Assembly (NCBI GenBank): GCA_029379385.1
Contig: CM055614.1
Location: 1,798,001-1,862,000 of the forward strand
Source: Quillaja saponaria
Taxonomy: Eukaryota > Streptophyta > Magnoliopsida > Fabales > Quillajaceae
Direction of reading: 5' to 3'
DNA length: 64,000 nt
The position numbers and the translations under genes are program-made. The stretch's first letter is position 1. Each line of letters starts with the position of its first letter. Below the pieces are notes generated by a model. That model saw nothing but the letters and a program-made list of their open reading frames with translations, was not told the DNA's origin and did no database searches. This document shows positions 20,903 to 34,477 of this stretch, piece by piece.

Positions 20903-23900
20903 TTAGATTCTGTGCGAGCCCTGGGGTAGTAGTAACTCCTCATAATCATCAACCACCACCTGTTAGGAAGTTTTGAATTAGCCAAACAATAACATTTCAG
21001 GAAATTTAGTTTGGGCAAGGGCAGACTATTTGTACCTTGTATTCTTGGCCAGCATGAGTGTACTCCACATGCAACTGTTTAGGTTCTCCAGGACATGGAT
21101 CACAAAAACCCATGATGCCCGACTTTTTTACACCCTCGTGAAGCTACAACAACAATTTGAAAAATTAAAAATTAAAAAATTAAAAGAGTAAAATGATAAT
21201 AGTGCACTTCATTATGGATCCCAAAAACTGCTAATTCTTCTGGCCAGCAGTTGGAATTTGATTCATCTACATCTGTACGACCAGCTTTATGACCTCAAAT
21301 ATTTTTGTCAAGGGTTGAATAAAATCAAACAATTTGTTCTGTCAAATGCTAAAAGCTAAGGACTCTCGCTACCTAGAATGATTGTTGATGAGCAGGCAAA
21401 GTTATAAATGTTAAAGATTTTGATCTTATAAATGGAAACTCTCCTGCTAACATAATAATCTATATTCGAAGATATGCTCCATTATATGCTCAGAGATGCT
21501 ATTTTAAATGCAGTAATTCTTGATTCTGTATACTAAAAAACGGAATGTTAATTGGCAACTTGTTCAGCACAGAAGAACAGCAAACAGAGGAAACTGCATT
21601 GCCATTAAAGTAGAAACAAACCTTGAGTTGGCCAGAATCATTAACCAGGAAATTTAGAGGTATGGTAACATCCATGACCTTTAAACTTGATTCATCATTT
21701 ATTTCCCTTGATTTGTCTATCTTCGTCAAAGCTTCATGACTACCATAAAGTGCTCTGGTAATTACCAATCCACCTGTTTCTAATTGCCTATTTCTTTTTC
21801 TGTTTGCCACATTCTGTAGTAATTTCTGAGCTTTCTCTGCTGCAGCCCGCGCTTCTCGAACCTACACTAAAAACATCACACTCTTAAATAACTCAGACTA
21901 TTGCACTGACTATATCTGGATCTTAATGATAATTCATAATAAGGTTTGATAAGACATACCTGTGCAGAAGTTTGTTCTGTATTCTCTAAAGCCTTCAGCC
22001 TTTTCTTCTTAAGGTAATAAGGTTTCACAACAAATTTCTGCAGGCACATAACCCAGAATGTGAGGTATAGTTTTATTGAACATTTCAATATTTCAATCTA
22101 CCAAAAAACCCTCTATAGTTAGTTTTGAACATTCGAGAAATACACTAGTTGATAAACAAAGTTGTTTTCTTACTACCTCTAGTAGATCCAGACCTGTCAT
22201 TTACATTCAAAATTTAAATATTGCATGAAGCTCTTAGTTTTTTAACTTGTGCTGAAGCTTTAATCCAAATATAGTCATTATTGACTAGCTTTGGAAAGTT
22301 CCTTTCCAAACTTCATATATCCACCATTTTTCTACTTAACTGAAAATCTTATACATATCTTAAACTGAATATATGTAATTTTAGGCCAACTATAATAGAT
22401 AGTGGAGACTACTGATACGCATATATAACTAACAAGTCAGTCAAACGAAAAATTGATATCACCATAACCTTCAATAGAAAGTAAATCGATGATGGAATTA
22501 TCAATGCTCCAGTAGCAAATATAGGATTCAAATGCCGTGTAAGCAAAATCTGCATGTAACAGACCATTGGTAACAGGTGAGAAGCTGAACGACATAAAGA
22601 AAGTAATGGAAGCAGATTAAGTTTTTGCTTATTATAATAAGATTTGATAACCAAAATACAGTCCAAAAAGTCATCTGAAAAAAAAGAAGACATAATTAAG
22701 TCCATTAGGAACTATATTGTGATCCAGATTCCCACATGCAACTAAGTATAATATGAGCATGACATGAGTTTTCTCTCTCTTTTTTTTTTTTATTCAAATT
22801 CCTTGGTGCAATCAAAAAGCCAATTATATGCGTATACATACTATCCTATTTCTAAACATCAAAAAGCTATCATGAAAAGGCTTGCATAATCATTTAGAAA
22901 GTCTCAGTAAATAAAATGATATAGCAACTTCTACTCTGCAATATCAATATAGATCAGTTTTTTTTTATAACATTCTATGAACCACAAGGAGTTCTTCAAA
23001 GCAGTTTCATGTTGCTGTAAACTAGTATTCTTTCCCCACCCCCTGGTTTAATTGAACAAGATGGTAGTCATGCATGACATTAAATGCTTGAAAAGAAAGA
23101 AGAAATGAAGAACACATGGAAGTTCAAATGTACAGCATGTAAGTAGCAAAACATTTTTGCATGCTTAAATCTGCAAATGCATAGTCAGAAATAATTTATT
23201 TTTGGAAGCTTAAAGTAGAGCCATGAGCACCCACAAGGATAAAGAATTTTGGTTTAAGAATAAATGTTGACTGAAGATTAATTTCATACTTCACTTATCA
23301 GATTTTAATCTTGGACATTTTTGGGGGACTGGACAGTAATCACCCAGATAACCTCTTGGGCTTTTAGATGTACTCTTCCAACTCATCCTTCTTCTTGCTC
23401 TGTGTGGAAGTTAAAGCACATATTTGTGGTGGAAATTTGTTATAGTAGACTCTATCCAAAACCAATATATATCTTCATAGCACCACAAAATTCAACCAAA
23501 GCATAGCAAGATACACCATCATACATAGAAATTTTTTAATGAAGGTCATAGTTGCGTCCCAAAACATTTATAATGCTGAAACTGCTGGAAATGTGACAGT
23601 CCTTACTGGTATAATTAACTTTTGTCCACCACGGTTCAGTTCAAATTTCCAAGAAATTCCCTGATTAGAAGAAAGAATGAAAAATAGTGTAAGATAATAG
23701 AAACAAAAAAATATAAGACCGGGAATCAATACCCAACGAAAAAAATGAAGCACCATTCACTTGAACTTCTGATAATGGCAATAATATACGGAATGCTTTA
23801 CTTACAAGACTATTATGAAACAAAGAGATGCTTACAATATCATAGCCTCTTATTCCATTATCAATGCTCCCAATCAGAAGTTTGCATAGATGAGAAACAA

Positions 23901-26900
23901 ATTAATGCAATAATAGCAACCCAGCAAGTGAAGAACATAACCTTATCCACCAATACAGCTATAGGTGCAAAGATTCATTTTGTTCTAATGAATCTAGCTT
24001 TAGTAACAAGAAACAAGAAAATCTTATCAATTCACTTTGACAGCTGAATTACCTGAACTCCTATTGAATACATCCAGCGGACAGTGCTGAATCTAGATAA
24101 TCTCCTCCCACCGCCAACTTCAATCTCTAGGGCAGTGCTAAAACAATTACATATTAATGTCAAAAAAGAGAGTAACATGGTGCACCACTGCAATCATAAT
24201 TCACAAGTAGATCAAAAATCCAAACTAGTACATGAATTTAATCATAGGAAACATCAAGTGCTAAATAAAAATTATGATTAGCAAAAAAGTAAGAAAAAAT
24301 AAACAAGTCCCAGTTATGCTTCACAACATAGCATATATATCTTGCAATAAATAGTGAGGACTTAGGAACATTTAAAAAAAGAAAAAGCATAGCAGTAGAA
24401 TAGCTTTAAGAAAAACCACTCTTATTGAAGACCTCAAAAATTAGTTCTAACATCTCCTCAACTTTCCTATTGGCTCAAAGATGAAAAGATTCTTCTTCAA
24501 GCACAAATTTAGCATGCCATAATCTACGTTTTTACAGAACCATATCAAACACTCAAAAGTGGGTATTAGAGTCAAGATGCTGAAATAAAATTAGCAAAGC
24601 CAATTTTTTTTGTTAAAGTTTCATAGGGCCATCTATATACTGAAACTCATCAAGATTGTTAGTTGGCTCCAATCATATAAGAGAGTATGTGAATGAGCTA
24701 CTCAACTGCCAGTTGCTATTTAAAATAAATAGTATGCGCATTAGCCACCTCTCATGGTATTCCAGAGCAAGAGGAAAATTGAGAACAACACTTTATTAAG
24801 CTACTAATTTTGTGCACCTAGTATGTCTAACTGAGAAGCCATTGTAGAGCCCTACAGAGTTGTATCTGCAACCTCACTTGCTCTTTCTTTCTAAATTTAT
24901 AAGCTATCATACACAACCCACTGGATAATTCTACATAAGTTTATGTTTGTCAGCACATATATATAAAAATGCAAACATAAACACATAACACGGAATAATC
25001 ACGTAACATTGTTTCTGTTCAAAAAACTGATTTTTCAATTTACTATTATGAAATATAAGCAGAAAAAATCACTTCCACTTTTTTTAATAAAATTTTGAGC
25101 ACTACCTCCCAACTCTTCCCACAATACGGCCATGTGATTTTGAAGAAAAGCGATGAGTATAATTTGCTGTTGCACCGAAAGAACTTGTCCCAAACTGCAG
25201 AAGTAGAGAAATAAGTTAATGATCGGATATATGATCAAAGTTTTGATTTTCAAAGAAATTTACAAAATCTTGCACTATTTTGGAAATATGGAAGTTGACC
25301 AACATAACTTAAGTACATTTGAAGATTTTACAACCATTGCCTTGTGATTTCTGAAACATCTTCTACAAATTTGAATTTTAAGACCAAAGTCAATTTTGAT
25401 ACTCCATAAATTTGGTTCCAGGTAGTTGGCTTGGCTCAGCTTGTTTCTAGCCTTATCACTTACCAGTAAATAATGTTCTCATAACTAAGAGCCAATGTTA
25501 TACATATAAGTCAATATCATAACAGCAGTAGACATAGGGTTGACCTATTGCGCACTTCAAGTGTAGAATAGAAACCAATAGCTTGAAGACATTGCTGACC
25601 AAAAGTTTAACTAAGGCAGTGCTTCTCTACTTAGAGGATTGCTGATGTAATGTTCATCCCAAATAACGTCCTTTCTCACAAATTATATCACGGTTCACTG
25701 AAAAAAGTTCAACTTGCTTAAACAGAAAAGGTGGATGTACCTTCAGTTCTCCAGTGGCAGACATGTTTTCATCTTTCTTTTGCCATCCAGCAGCTATAGA
25801 TGACTCAGAACCTAGAGCAAGTACTATCTGTAAAACAGAAGATGAAAAAGTAAAAAAATACTCAAAACCTGTTAGCATCCAAACAAGTAACAAAAAATTG
25901 TATATCTATTAAGTCATCTATCTTCTCCATACTAGAGAAAAACACACATCAAAAACTTTATGTTTTGACTTCAACAAATTTTATTGAATCACAAAAATCT
26001 TGAAAGTCAATCAGGAATGTAATTAAACTCGTGCATCCCCATACCATTGATAGAATAAGATCACTAAAAATGTTAGGATCCTAGACACAGTAACGTTACG
26101 GATACAGGTGAAATTCATGGAGCTCCAAAAGACATACATTTCCAACTGTTGTTTCTGAAAGTTGACGAACCCAAGAGTTTGAAAGATTCAATGAACCATC
26201 ATTCAAAGATAATGTGAGGCCCATTGTTGCAGTTGAGTGCAACGATAAGTTCCTGCAAGAAGAAAGTCAAGAAACACATAAGATATGAATAAAAATAGAA
26301 AACGAGCCCCAAATCTAGACGGACTTACAAAAGAAAATTCCCTACCTAGTTGTGTGCACCCCAACAAGTGACTGTAAACCAGCACCAGCCATAAATTCTA
26401 CTGAAGAAGCAGGAGAAACTTGATGCCTAAATACTGCTGTAGCAGCTCCGCCGCCAGAATTTCCATCCACATGCAAATTTCCACCAATCTCAACATTATT
26501 GCTTTTTGATAACTGAGACTGAACTTTGCTTGTCATAGCCATTCTGACAGTCAGGAACATGATAAAATCCAGGGTTAGGAGTAGTCAAGTATTTAAATGT
26601 GCCAACAATAACAGGCCATTGATTACTAACTGCCAATTTGTTAAAACTTAATTCAGTTGGAATAACAAGCCCATAAGAGATAAAGATATAGAAAATGTAA
26701 CTGAGATCTTTTCCAAAGTTTAAAACAAATTTTCCTAAAAATTGACAATCTCGTTCAAGATGGCAGATAAAATGCACCAATAAAAGCTGATTATAGTAAA
26801 CTGAACTGTACCCTCTCATAAAGCCATCACCGTCTAGAAAGTGTGGGAAAGACATATTGGCCAGAATTGCACCAGAAGGTAGAAAATGTGCTACTACTTT

Positions 26901-27424
26901 TTCCTGTTCCCGCTTCCGCCGTAGCTTCTCCAGTTCTGCCTTTAACTCTTCCGCTTTATTTAGCTTTGCACCAAGTTCTAAACCAGAGTTCAATCCTTCC
27001 ATACCATATATATCATATATAGTCCGTTTATTTACATCTGACAAAATTTCGTATGCTTCACATATGCGTTGGAAATTTTCTGTGGCAATATCTTTCATCT
27101 GAAATAAAGCATTGAAAGAAACTTAATAAATATCTATAAATTAAATCAAAAACCATGAACAAGAATTGCAAAAATCCCAGATGCAATTATTCGATTATGT
27201 TGGAGAAAATGTTCTAAATCAGGAAATTACACCAAGCTTTTATTCAGATTAAGAGCAAGTGTATTGAGAAAGTAACATACATGGGGAGCTTGGTATTTAT
27301 CAGGGTGATAGACTTGTGCCCATTGCCGATAAGCTTTTCGAATTTCTTCGTCGGATGCTTCAGGGGATATGTGTAAGAGTGCGTAGAGTTCTCTATTAGG
27401 TTGTCCTTCGCCCCCCTCTTTCAT
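20903..27424 (-). CDS. OWL1: DnaJ-domain protein, OWL1 / DNAJC11 type
   Basis: J-domain co-chaperone; the Arabidopsis relative OWL1 is known from very-low-fluence light responses, and animal DNAJC11 is mitochondrial. Thirteen GT-AG exons join to 540 aa: 27281-27424, 26812-27098, 26346-26543, 26138-26252, 25741-25827, 25106-25194, 24053-24137, 23607-23660, 22469-22549, 21960-22037, 21622-21861, 21036-21143, 20903-20959. The J domain starts [21 protein letters not shown] with the catalytic HPD at residues 40-42 and ends [16 protein letters not shown] charged helix ([19 protein letters not shown]) follows, then the beta-rich middle ([25 protein letters not shown]) and the C-terminal DUF3395 part, including [18 protein letters not shown] and [16 protein letters not shown]. 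Everything expected is present and in frame. Symbol by homology; I have not excluded a paralogue. Confidence 0.92.
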
Positions 27425-27734
27425 TTTGCTGTGCTCCTTTTACTGGATCAGTTAGGGTTTTGCAGAGAACGACATGAACACAGGGTTTTAGGCCTTTAGG
27501 GGTTTTTCAATTGGGTGACCCTTTTGAACGTTGGTTATACTGGAGAAGTTTTGTGACAGCGGCCGTAGCCAAATCTAACTCCAACAGTGAGCTGACTTCT
27601 TGTCTAAACGACATGTCTTGTGTGAACTACGAAATCTTTTGGCCGATTAGAAAATCCATAGAGGACCTCCTTTTTATTTTATTTTTCTTTTCCGATGAAA
27701 TTTTCTTAGACACAATTATTACCATGAACGAACG

Positions 27735-28825
27735 TGGGATATTATTAAAGTTAATCACATATTCACGTGTTTGTTTGTTTTGGCATAGGGGAGTTCCTGC
27801 CTTTTACTGTGGCAAGTGAAAAGAAACAACCTATAAAGAAAATTGGGCCTGCAACGTGTTCTGTTCATTTTGTAAAGGCCGAAGTTGGTCTTTTTTAGCC
27901 CACTTTTTTTTTTGACCGTTTTCCTAACTAATTCGACACAAATAAAATGTTAAATTGGAGATTTTTTTTATTTTTTATTTAGAACAAACAAGAATATTAA
28001 ACAAAAAAAATATTAATTATTTTTTCATGAAAAGCCCATTGGACTTGTGAATTATACAGTTAGAAGTAGTTTTCTCCCATCTCAAATGAAAATACGTTTC
28101 AATCTCAAATTTTTGGAGCAATGCCAAACTAGTAAAATATCATTTAAAAATTTAAACTTTAACTCGTATTTTCTTTGAAGAATTAAACTTCTGTTTGTGT
28201 TTTTTATATGACACATGTAATGAAGTTGTTTATATGACAATTTTTTAACATACCATCTTCATTTTTCATTTCTCTCTCTCTGCATAATGTATTAATAATG
28301 TTAAATTTATAACCTAATTTCTCACCTTTTAGTGTCAATTTTTTTTGACCAACCAAACATGAAAGATAAACACAGAAAAAAAAAATAAAAGAAATGTAAA
28401 ATAGAAAAAAATACTTATTTACTGTTTTGGTTGCTAAAAATTATACAAATTTATATTTTGGTCTTGAAGAATTATTTTTCTAATCAGGCCCTTTAATATT
28501 CAATTTTTTCTATTTAGTCTTTCAAGATTTATTTACTTTTTAAATTAGATTTTTAGTCAATTCAAAATTATTATATTTATATGGAACACAATATAATTAC
28601 TTGATCTGACTAAAAATACCATAAACTAATTTCATGAAATATATAAATATATACATATATATATATATATGGAAGAAAAAAAAAAGTCAGTGTAACATTT
28701 AATATAAAGAAGTAAATTTTTTTAATGATTGAATTAATATTCATGTATTTTGCCTGTCACATATTAATATTTAGTTTGATATCATCTCCTAAAAAACATA
28801 TTAATTAATTTCGTTGACATTTTAA
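27735..28825. repeat. Direct duplication, copy 1 (~1.1 kb)
   Basis: It shares long identical stretches with copy 2, for example TGTTCATTTTGTAAAGGCCG at 27861 and again at about 30217, in the same order over about 1 kb, with moderate divergence and several indels. Content is non-coding, AT-rich and unlike a known LTR. It lies just upstream of the DnaJ gene. Confidence 0.8.
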
Positions 28826-28826
28826 C

Positions 28827-29351
28827 TAGGGTTGTGCAAAGAATCCAAGATAACTGAATAGCCGAACTAAACCGGTAAGTTGATTTGCTAAAATTCAGAT
28901 TTTTTTTTTTTTGGTTCAGTTACAGATAGTGAGGTACAATATACATGGGTACCTGTGATTACCCAAAAATCAAAATATATAATTAAAAAAAATTATTATT
29001 TTTAATGTATTATTGTGTTAATTTATAATTTTATATTTTTATTTGTGTTGAATATGTTGATATATTATGTTTTTTGTATTTTTATTTTATAATAACTTAT
29101 GAATTTAAAAAGTACGAGGCTCAAAAATAAAAAATATATAATTTTTAAATTAATTTTAATAAAATATTAATAAATTTTAGATAACTGAAGACTCGAGAAC
29201 TAGTAATATTTTTTTGGTTCAGATAATTTCAAATAATACTTATTTTTGGTTCGATTCTTTAATTTTATTACTCAAAAGTTTGAGTTCAATTTACAATTTA
29301 TCACTATCTGGATCGGTTCTATCCGGATCGAACCGATCCGTACACACTCTA
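28827..29351. mobile_element. MITE-like block between the duplicated copies
   Basis: It begins TAGGGTTGTGCAAAG and ends TACACACTCTA (reverse complement TAGAGTGTGTA), a short degenerate terminal inverted repeat. Near its end is a perfect hairpin: GGATCGGTTC at 29310-29319 against GAACCGATCC at 29330-29339. The interior repeats GGTTCAG phrases and is otherwise AT-rich and non-coding. It abuts copy 1 exactly where the similarity to copy 2 stops. Confidence 0.5.
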
Positions 29352-30100
29352 ATTCTAACAGTAATTACGCATGGACTTCAGAGTTGAGAGTGACACAACA
29401 AAGATCAGCTATTTCTTTGCACCGACGTGTAGAATAAATATTTGGTATTATCACCAATATGAGCGTGCTATATAATGTGCCGTCCATAATAAATTGTGAG
29501 AAAGAGGTGGATTAGGCCCACACTGAAAATGGACCATAAAATTTCGTTGGTTGAAATTTAAACCCCGTTTGGGGTGAGTATGACCTTTGACATCATCTCA
29601 TTGAAGGTTTTCTATAATTAATTATTCAAATTTATCTGTCCAAATTTGTTTTTCAATGGAATAAAGTGGAAAGAGTTCAAACCATAATGCATGTTGCTCC
29701 ATTATTCTGGTGAATAAGTGCACTACCAATTTTAGGTAAGCTATTTTTCTTTACTTCATTTGAGCATTGTTTTAAATTAGAGAAACTTGATTTATTCAAC
29801 TCAATTTATTTTATATTATTAGGCTGAGGTTAATAGATTAAATTTGGTAATACTTTGATTTCAAAAATTGTTGTGACTGTTAATTACAGAAAACAACAAT
29901 CAAAAATCATAATCAAGTTTTAAAAATATGTAGACTATGGTACTTTTTAAAAACACCTATTACTTTGAAAAACATCTCTAAAAGAAAATTAATCAAATAA
30001 TTTTGTAAATGTTGTAACTTAAAAGTTACATAACCTTCTTGAAAAATAGTATCAAAGAAATATATAATGCAATAAAAATTAATGGTTAATCACAAAAATG

Positions 30101-31090
30101 TGGGATATTACGAAAGTTAATCCATGTTTGTTTGTTTTGGAGTACGTGAGTTCGTGCCGTTTACGGTGGGAAGCTGAAAGAGACAACCTCTAAAGAAGAT
30201 TGGGCTTGTCACGTGGCCTGTTCATTTTGTAAAGGCCGAAGTTGGTCGTGGAAAAGCCCACTTTTATTTTGGTCGCTTTCCTAAATAATTCGGAACAAAT
30301 AAATTGTTAAATTGGAGATTTTTTTTTTTTGTTTGTTTTTTCTGAGAGCAAACGAATAATATTAAACATGAAAAACATGGACTTTTTAGTAGTTCTCTCT
30401 CATCTCATAGCTTCTCATGTCAAGTGGAAATATGATTCAATCACAAGTTAAGTATCTTTTACAAACTTAAACTTTAACCCATATTTTATTTGAGGAATTA
30501 AATATCTTTTGGTGTTTTTTATATCACTCATTGCCTATATAACAAATTTTTTTTTTCTTACATATCTTCATTTCATTTCTCTCTCTCTACGTAATGTATT
30601 AATGATGTTAAATTTAAAACCTACACCTTTTAGTGTCAATTTTCTTGACCAACCAAACATGAAATATAATCAAAGAAAAAAATTTATCTTATTTTCTGTT
30701 TTGATTGCTTAGAATTACACCATTTTTTATTTTAATTCTTGAATTTTTTTTTTCTAATTGGGTCCTTTAATATTCCATTTTTTTCTTCTCTATTTTAGTC
30801 CTTCAAGATTTTTTTTTTTAAATCTGATTTTTAGTCAATTCAAAACTTTTAAATTTAGATGGAACACAATATAATTAGTTTATATGATTAAAAATACCAT
30901 AAAATAATTTGGTGAAATATAAAAATAAAGAAAAATTTAGGGAAAAATATTTGAGTGTAACATTTGAAATAATGAAATAATTTTTTATAATGATTGAGTC
31001 AATATTCATGTGTTTTTTCTTTTCATGCATTGGTATTTATTTTTACATTATCTCATGACAAACATGTCAACTAATTTTGTTAGTTTGAAA
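30101..31090. repeat. Direct duplication, copy 2 (~1.0 kb)
   Basis: Second copy of the sequence at 27735-28825, same orientation, with shared blocks such as TTGACCAACCAAACATGAAA and ATGGAACACAATATAATTA. Divergence is clearly above that expected for an assembly artefact, so it is an old duplication or two members of a dispersed repeat. Confidence 0.8.
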
Positions 31091-34014
31091 TTTCTCAATT
31101 TAATAATTTTGATCTAATTAAGTAAAATTAAATTATGAAGGATCAAAATAAAAAAATTGAATCATAAAAAATAAAAATAAGAAAAATTAAATTATAAATG
31201 ACTTGATTAGAAAACATAATTCTTGACAAAAAAAAAATTAAATGAATTTGTTGAAACGGTCTCATGTATTCAAATATATTGTAATTATCAATTTTCTTAT
31301 GCTACTAAAATAATTTAATAATTAAAGCTTATAACAATTTGAAATACTAATTTTCATGGTATATGATCTAACAAGAAAAGAAGAAAAAAATCCCTCCTAT
31401 CATAAAAGGGAGGCGCAATTGTGGAAAAATTAAACTAAATGGATGGAATAAATTTTCATGCTATTCTAGTAAAATTGATATCGAAATTATCATTATTTAT
31501 TATAGAATTTATATATATATAGATCAAAATGCTACGTGTACAAAAACTCAAAACAAAAAAGTGATTTCCATATATGGGTAAATATATTTTTTCTGTATTC
31601 GGTACATACATAGAGTCTTTTGGCTTGTAAGCATTACAATTTCCTAAATATTTTAATTTCGAAATTTAGAATCATCCCACCTTTTTTGTCCTGTTCATGA
31701 ATCATCAATTTTTGATAGACAAAGTTTGTTATAATAATAGGTGAGCAATACTTTTAATTACATCACACACGCATAAATTAATTTATTAGAGATAATTTAA
31801 TTACAAGAAATCATTCTTAAGTAGGTACCCATGCGCAACTCAACTTATTGGTCACTCTCTTTCTCCACTGAGGACAGCAATGATAAGATATTAAATTGGG
31901 AATAGAAAGAGGGGATATTTAATTATTTTGACTGATAAAGCATGAGATCCCATAAGCAAGTTAAAGGATAGGATATACCCAAACCCAAAGGCAGAGCATT
32001 GTCTTGCACTAGTTGTTTTTTTGTGGCAAAGCGATGGGCAGCGCCAAATGCGCTGCTTATAAGGGCATCTTTTGTAATGCTTTTTAATTTTCATACAGAC
32101 ATTGACTTAAACGCATTGATACAATATCTTTATTATTTAAAATAACATATCAATATTCCAAACTTCGTACATTTATATAAACTTTTGACTTATCTATTGT
32201 TTTGATCCTTCAAGTATTATATTAATTTTCAATTTGATCTTACAATAATTTTTTTCAATCAAATTTATCATTCAATAATTAAAATTTCTCAAAATCTCAT
32301 TATTCAATTTACATGTTATGAATTAACAAAATAACCACGCTTGACATAAAGATAATAACATTCATAAATTATTTTTATATCTTGCAAAAAAAAATATTAG
32401 TCATTTTATAATTAAATTATATAATATTACTTTATTTATGCATAACATAAGAATAATAGAATACAACTTGATTGTAAAATTTTGAATTTTAGATGATGAA
32501 ATTGACAGTAAAACACTTATAGAGGACTAAGCTAAAAACAAAGACAATCCTAAGATACTAAAATAGTAGTTAAGCCTAATTTATTTGATAGGTGTAGTAT
32601 ATAGAAAAAGTTTTAACATTTATTGCTTTAGTTGATAATAATTTTAATATTATATAAATAAGAAAGTATTAATTTTTAGTAAACTAAATTTGTTATATCT
32701 TAACAAGTATTTAAAAAAAAAAATTATATTCAAAGATTCTTAACTTTTGTAGGTTAAGATTTAATAAATATGTTGAATTAAGTAAAAAGTAACTGCAATT
32801 AAAACACTTAATAATAATGTTAAATACTAATAAATTTAGGTTATGGCATAAATGTAAATAGCACTCTGAATCTTACCGAAAAAGGGGAAAGCAGGAAACA
32901 CGACTACAATTTTCAAGGTCAGCCTATTGAGATACGGAAAGGCCGGGCATATTCGTTGCACTAGACAGTAGACAGATAAGTCTTTGGGGCGATGACTTTA
33001 AGTTAGCAGGGAAGGAGTGGGAACCGACATAATGGAATTATTATTTTCTAATATTATCTACTTCATTGTTTAGGAGAAAAGAAGAAGAACACCGTATTTA
33101 CTTGAATCAAATTATTCACCTTTCAAGTTGGACGTCTCAAGAAAAAAATTAATTAAATTATGTCTAAAAGTGATATCCTGTTTTTTACTTAATTAATTTG
33201 TTAATTATTTTATTGTAGATTTTTTATTTTTGTCTTTTATTTACAATAATTTATATTTTTTAGAAGTTATTAAAAAACAGATTTGCTTTTTGATAGAGTA
33301 AAGTTTTGTCCAAATAACCACCAAAAACTTAATTTAAGTTATTGGTATTTGTATTTTTACTCTTTAGTAGCATAGTTCAAACTCTCTTAATATATTACAA
33401 ACTAAAAATAAAAAACTTGTTACTTAGTGTTGCCTATAAGCCAATGGCTTAAAAATACATTTATCTAAAAATGATTTATAGTAGTGATAAGTAAAATAAT
33501 TATAAGATAAGATTAAAAATTGTGCATAGTTCAAACACTCTTAATATATAAAAATAAATAAATTTTGTTACTTAATGTTACTATAAGCCTATGACTCGAA
33601 AATATCTGTATCTAAAAGTGATTGATAATAGTAATAAGTAAAATAATTGTAAGAGAAATTTAAAAGTTTAAATTTTAGAGTTGTGTAATTAGAGAGAGTT
33701 AATAACTGTATTATATGAGGATTATTTCTAAAAAAAACAGAAAAGAGAGGGAAAAATAAAAACTTCTTCGGGCAATAAAGAAATGTTAAAAAAAATAAAA
33801 ATTTCTTCGTGACTAGATCCAGTTACATCTAAATCATCCTGTCCTGGCAAGGCAAGGAAAGCAACGACATTGTCCATCTTATCTTTCGATATTTCTCTCC
33901 TCTACGCGCTGCCGATAAATCTTCTATTGGGGTGTGATTCGTAATTACAACGTTATTACCTAAAAAAAGATTAGCTATTAAAATCACACCAGTAGTAATA
34001 GTATAAAGATCTAA

Positions 34015-34086
34015 AGATCTACGGCTGAGATCTTAGCATCTCTTTTCTTCTTTCTTTTAGGTTTAAGATCTACGGCTGAGATCTTA
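34015..34086. repeat. 21-bp direct repeat in the IPUT1-like promoter region
   Basis: A 21-bp unit, AGATCT-ACGGCTG-AGATCT plus TA, occurs at 34015-34035 and 34066-34086, 51 bp apart. Each unit has AGATCT at both ends, so it is partly palindromic. The pair lies about 400-460 bp before the start codon, in a position where it could be transcribed leader or promoter. Confidence 0.75.
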
Positions 34087-34477
34087 ACCAACTAGCTATT
34101 CCCTCAAACTCTCCATTTCTGAACTAGTCTTCCCATAGTGTGTAGCCAATTAAGTATATAAAATTAAGGCGTCCGTATCCTAGCCGTTTAAAGGATCTAG
34201 TCCTTCCCAGTCCCCTTCCTCTCTCTGCGTTTTACATCCTCAAAAATCAAAAGCCTGTAAAGTCCAAACTCACCAGCCTCCTTCCCCTTTTTCATAAAGC
34301 GAGCTTCTACGACATTGCCGTTTTTTCTGTAAATTGTAAAGCAATAGACGCAGTCCACCCTCAGAGATATTGGTCCATAAGCCCCAAAACTTATAAATGC
34401 TCGTTAGCAAAGTAATTGTTAACTACAAATTTGCAAAACACTGATTGATTATAGCGAACTTAGAGAGAAGAGAGGGT

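Larger units (their letters stand above)
27425..34477. other. 7-kb gene desert built of repeats
   Basis: No convincing gene. Left part: OWL1-like promoter side. It holds a ~1-kb sequence present twice in direct orientation (27735-28825 and 30101-31090), a MITE-like block between them, (TA)n tracts (28655-28670, 31508-31521), and long AT-rich spacer up to ~33.8 kb with a loosely repeated phrase AGCCxATGGCTxxAAAATA near 33440 and 33580. The last 650 bases are probably the promoter and leader of the IPUT1-like gene. Confidence 0.6.

Noticed and set aside
27511..27819. Open frame of ~100 codons upstream of the DnaJ gene
   Set aside because: No start context, motif or splice partner; it overlaps the DnaJ promoter and the duplicated repeat.
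31891..32094. Short Lys/Cys-rich open frame in the gene desert
   Set aside because: Length is expected by chance and there is no promoter or conserved motif.
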